Shown: positions 61,811 through 64,000 of the stretch, in pieces
How the letters are laid out: each line of letters starts with the position of its first letter
Position numbering within the stretch: position 1 is the first letter of the stretch
DNA from: Metabacillus lacus
Lineage (GTDB): Bacteria; Bacillota; Bacilli; Bacillales; Bacillaceae
Direction: 5' to 3'
DNA length: 64,000 bases
Assembly (NCBI RefSeq): GCF_009674805.1
Contig: NZ_WKKI01000011.1
Span: 16,944-80,943, forward strand
Notes under the pieces: generated by a model
Databases searched by the model: none
Told to the model about the DNA's origin: nothing
What the model saw: the letters and a program-made list of their open reading frames with translations, nothing else
Position numbers and translations under genes: made by a program

Positions 61811-62713
61811 TTATAATAACTTCTCTCCAAATAGAGAACCCATCAACTCTACCGCTACAATCGCAGTTTTGTTTCTTTCATCCAAGATCGGGTTAACCTC
61901 TACAAATTCAGCTGATGTAATCAATTCAGCTTCTGCAAGCATCTCCATTGCCAAATGGCTTTCACGGTAGCTGATGCCGCCAATTACCGGGGTACCTACA
62001 CCTGGAGCATCTATTGGATCTAGACCATCCAAGTCTAATGACAGATGAACTCCGTCTGCCCGGCCTTCAAAATATTGAATGGTTTCCTCAATTACCTTCG
62101 TCATTCCAAGACGATCAATTTCATGCATCGTGAAAACCTTAATACCCAATTTTTTGATCAGGTCTTTCTCACCCTCATCAAGGCATCTCGCCCCGATAAT
62201 GACGATATTTTCAGGTTTTACTTTTGGACTGTAACCCATGATATTCGTTAATGTGGAATGGCCGAGTCCGAGGCTTACCGCCAGGGGCATTCCATGTATA
62301 TTACCCGAAGGAGATGTTTCTCCCGTATTTAAATCTCCGTGGGCATCGTACCAGATCACTCCGAGATTTTCATAGTGCTTTGCCACTCCGGCCAGTGTAC
62401 CAATTGCTATGCTGTGATCTCCGCCCAAAATCAGCGGAAATGCCCCTTCCTTTACTGTTTCATCTACTTTAAGCGCAAGCTTTTCATTTCCTGCAGCTGC
62501 TGCTTTTAAGTTTTTCAGCTTTTCAGATGCATCTTCTTCAACGGAAGCTCTTTTCCCTACATCAATGTCACCAAGATCTTCAACCTCGTAATGCAAGCTT
62601 TCCAATCTTTCTACTGCGTTTGCATACCTGATTGCGCTTGGGCCCATATCCACTCCGCGCCTTGTCTGGCCAAAATCCATTGGCACCCCAATAATTGAAA
62701 TTTTCTTTTTCAT
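61811..62713 (-). CDS. rocF: Arginase RocF
   Basis: Hydrolyses arginine to ornithine and urea. Seen: dimanganese ligands LILGGDHSIAIG (His100), WYDAHGDLN (Asp123, His125, Asp127) and SLDLDGLDP (Asp227, Asp229), plus SGNIHGMPLA and EVNPILDERNKT. 300 aa matches Bacillus arginase. Start ATG behind GGGGGAGG. It lies between the tRNA cluster and sigW with its own promoter and terminator. Confidence 0.97.
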   Translation of the reverse strand: MKKKISIIGVPMDFGQTRRGVDMGPSAIRYANAVERLESLHYEVEDLGDIDVGKRASVEEDASEKLKNLKAAAAGNEKLALKVDETVKEGAFPLILGGDHSIAIGTLAGVAKHYENLGVIWYDAHGDLNTGETSPSGNIHGMPLAVSLGLGHSTLTNIMGYSPKVKPENIVIIGARCLDEGEKDLIKKLGIKVFTMHEIDRLGMTKVIEETIQYFEGRADGVHLSLDLDGLDPIDAPGVGTPVIGGISYRESHLAMEMLAEAELITSAEFVEVNPILDERNKTAIVAVELMGSLFGEKLL

Positions 62714-62741
62714 GTTTGTTCCTCCCCCTTACGATACCTTC

Positions 62742-62771
62742 ATTTTACCTAGTAAGAGGTGTGTGACTCAA
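62742..62771 (-). promoter_or_regulatory. Promoter of rocF
   Basis: TTGAGT, 18 bp and TAAAAT on the minus strand, about 30 bp before the start codon. Confidence 0.55.
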
Positions 62772-62948
62772 CTCAACAAAAATATGTATATATATACAGA
62801 AAATTCTCTCAGATTTTTCATAAGCTGTAATGCCCTTTTTAGCAATCCGCGCCCTTTCCTACAGCTGGTCGGCAGCCCTTAACGAGGAGATTTGCCGGGT
62901 CGGAAGGAATTGAAATACGGTGCCACCTATGCAAGGAAATATGAAAAC

Positions 62949-62988
62949 AGAAAAAAAACCTGTGCTAATGTCATTCGCACAGGTTTCT
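62949..62988 (-). terminator. Terminator of the rRNA-tRNA operon
   Basis: AAACCTGTGCG and (C)GCACAGGTTT-type arms with a run of eight T on the minus strand, right after tRNA-Lys. Confidence 0.88.
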
Positions 62989-62995
62989 ATTATGA

Positions 62996-63068
62996 TGAGC
63001 CATGAAGGACTCGAACCTTCGACCCTCTGATTAAAAGTCAGATGCTCTACCAACTGAGCTAATGGCTC
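62996..63068 (-). tRNA. tRNA-Lys (TTT)
   Basis: 73-nt cloverleaf; anticodon loop CTTTTAA in a TCTGA/TCAGA stem; T-loop GGTTCGAGTCC; acceptor GAGCCAT/ATGGCTC. No encoded CCA. Confidence 0.96.
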
Positions 63069-63133
63069 AAATTAAAAAATTCGATTGGCAGTACAATTTG
63101 TCCAAATGAAACCCAATTTTGGGCAAAAAAAAA

Positions 63134-63208
63134 TGGCTGGGCTAGCTGGATTCGAACCAACGCATGACGGAGTCAAAGTCCGTTGCCTTACCGCTTGGCT
63201 ATAGCCCA
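63134..63208 (-). tRNA. tRNA-Gln (TTG)
   Basis: Cloverleaf with anticodon loop CTTTGAC in ACGGA/TCCGT; acceptor TGGGCTA/TAGCCCA; CCA encoded. Confidence 0.96.
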
Positions 63209-63214
63209 ATCATA

Positions 63215-63299
63215 TGGTGGAGGGGGACGGATTCGAACCGCCGAACCCTGAGGGAGCGGATTTACAGTCCGCCGCGTTTAGCCACTTCGCTACCCCTCC
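63215..63299 (-). tRNA. tRNA-Tyr (GTA)
   Basis: 85 nt with CCA; long variable arm; anticodon loop CTGTAAA in GCGGA/TCCGC; acceptor GGAGGGG/CCCCTCC. Confidence 0.96.
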
Positions 63300-63315
63300 A
63301 TATTTTGAAAAACAG

Positions 63316-63388
<73 letters not shown>

Positions 63389-63389
63389 A

Positions 63390-63465
63390 TGGTGGAGGAT
63401 GACGGGCTCGAACCGCCGACCCCCTGCTTGTAAGGCAGGTGCTCTCCCAGCTGAGCTAATCCTCC
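63390..63465 (-). tRNA. tRNA-Val (TAC)
   Basis: Anticodon loop CTTACAA in CCTGC/GCAGG; acceptor GGAGGAT/ATCCTCC; CCA encoded. Confidence 0.96.
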
Positions 63466-63478
63466 GGATATGTAAAAA

Positions 63479-63553
63479 TGGTGACCCCTACGGGATTCGA
63501 ACCCGTGTTACCGCCGTGAAAGGGCGGTGTCTTAACCGCTTGACCAAGGGGCC
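63479..63553 (-). tRNA. tRNA-Glu (TTC)
   Basis: Anticodon loop CTTTCAC in CCGCC/GGCGG; acceptor GGCCCCT/AGGGGTC; CCA encoded. Confidence 0.96.
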
Positions 63554-63574
63554 ATTTCATAGTATGTATTGGAA

Positions 63575-63647
63575 AGCTTCCAACCGGACTCGAACCGGTG
63601 ACCTCTTCCTTACCATGGAAGTGCTCTACCAACTGAGCTATGGAAGC
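63575..63647 (-). tRNA. tRNA-Thr (GGT)
   Basis: The seven-base loop ATGGTAA in CTTCC/GGAAG puts GGT, not CAT, at the anticodon; acceptor GCTTCCA/TGGAAGC. The CCA word is displaced two bases, so it is not counted as encoded. Confidence 0.94.
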
Positions 63648-63648
63648 A

Positions 63649-63723
63649 TGGCTCCGCAGGCAGGACTCGAACCTGCGACCGATCGGTTAACAGCCGATAG
63701 CTCTACCACTGAGCTACTGCGGA
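63649..63723 (-). tRNA. tRNA-Asn (GTT)
   Basis: Anticodon loop CTGTTAA in ATCGG/CCGAT; acceptor TCCGCAG/CTGCGGA; CCA encoded. First tRNA after 5S rRNA. Confidence 0.96.
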
Positions 63724-63734
63724 AAAGTCATAAA

Positions 63735-63850
63735 GCCTGGCAGCGTCCTACTCTCACAAGGGGAAGCCCCTAACTACCATCGGCGCTGAAGAGCTTAACT
63801 TCCGTGTTCGGTATGGGAACGGGTGTGACCTCTTCGCTATCGCCACCAGA
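63735..63850 (-). rRNA. rrf: 5S ribosomal RNA
   Basis: About 116 nt with the Bacillus 5S pattern: TGGTGGCGATAGCGAAGAGG at the 5' side, CCCGTTCCCATACCGAACAC, AAGTTAAGCTCTTCAGCGCC and GAGAGTAGGACGCTGCCAGG at the 3' side. It sits between 23S and the tRNA cluster. Confidence 0.97.
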
Positions 63851-63945
63851 CTGTATAAAGTTTGAGAAAAACATGTTCCCTCAAAACTGGATAACGCGCA
63901 AGATATTATATGTTTGTTCGCTAGTTTATGCCTATATCATATATA

Positions 63946-64000
63946 GGTTAAGTCCTCGATCGATTAGTATTCGTCAGCTCCACATGTCACCATGCTTCCA
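63946..64000 (-). rRNA. rrl: 23S ribosomal RNA, 3' end only
   Basis: The minus strand from the right edge reads ...GACGAATACTAATCGATCGA followed by GGACTTAACC, the conserved 3' terminus of Bacillus 23S rRNA. The rest lies outside the window. The 63851-63945 spacer holds only processing-type sequence. Confidence 0.95.

Noticed and set aside
62905..62935. T-box-like word GGTGGCACCG on the minus strand upstream of rocF
   Set aside because: No stem I, no specifier loop and no terminator alternative around it; probably chance.
63575..63647. tRNA-Met from the CAT in the anticodon arm
   Set aside because: Counting the seven-base loop puts GGT at positions 34-36, so it is tRNA-Thr; the acceptor and arms also match Bacillus tRNA-Thr(GGT).

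Overview
The window reads as chromosome of a low-to-moderate GC Gram-positive spore-former of the family Bacillaceae (Bacillus, Metabacillus or Fictibacillus type). The evidence is AGGAGG-type ribosome sites with some TTG/GTG starts, S-box, T-box, c-di-AMP and glmS regulatory RNAs, and Bacillus gene orders: ddl-murF-hydrolase-cshA, and sigW-rsiW-cdaA-cdaR-glmM-glmS beside a tRNA/rRNA cluster. I cannot name the species from sequence alone.

Layout. 1-10.9 kb: start of a UV-damage endonuclease gene, two tandem repeat arrays, cshA, an esterase, murF, ddl, a YdbP-like thioredoxin, an S-box-controlled ATP-grasp/flavin-monooxygenase pair and a manganese catalase with a sigma-B-like promoter. 11-25 kb: a chemoreceptor, a second S-box before an esterase, an MFS exporter behind a leader-peptide attenuator, CtaG/DUF2243 membrane proteins, assorted small enzymes, a nucleotidyltransferase and a GAF-STAS stressosome-type protein. 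25-33 kb: a microbial rhodopsin of the Anabaena sensory rhodopsin/xenorhodopsin type, an ABC-F ribosome-protection gene with a leader-peptide attenuator, a second methionyl-tRNA synthetase under a Met T-box, and ktrAB under a c-di-AMP riboswitch.

33-53 kb is the accessory part. It holds an MFS exporter, a PadR-controlled ABC-2 export operon, a GTPase flanked by two related terminator/purine-tract elements, and a tightly overlapped six-gene operon (42.2-47.9 kb). That operon combines two ABC ATPases, permeases (one carrying a large M1-peptidase-like outside domain), an ECF sigma factor and a permease with a possible anti-sigma head, with an ECF-type promoter directly in front. I consider it the best candidate for an undescribed system. 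Next to it lie decayed genes: a helicase fragment, a frameshifted NUDIX gene, an IS1595-type transposase remnant and a secreted protein that reads through its own terminator.

53-64 kb returns to core genome. glmS (with ribozyme), glmM, cdaR and cdaA link amino-sugar synthesis to c-di-AMP, whose riboswitch sits over ktrAB 25 kb away. A 1-kb array of covarying hairpins follows, then sigW/rsiW with an autoregulatory promoter, arginase, eight tRNA genes, 5S rRNA and the 3' end of 23S rRNA, all on the minus strand.
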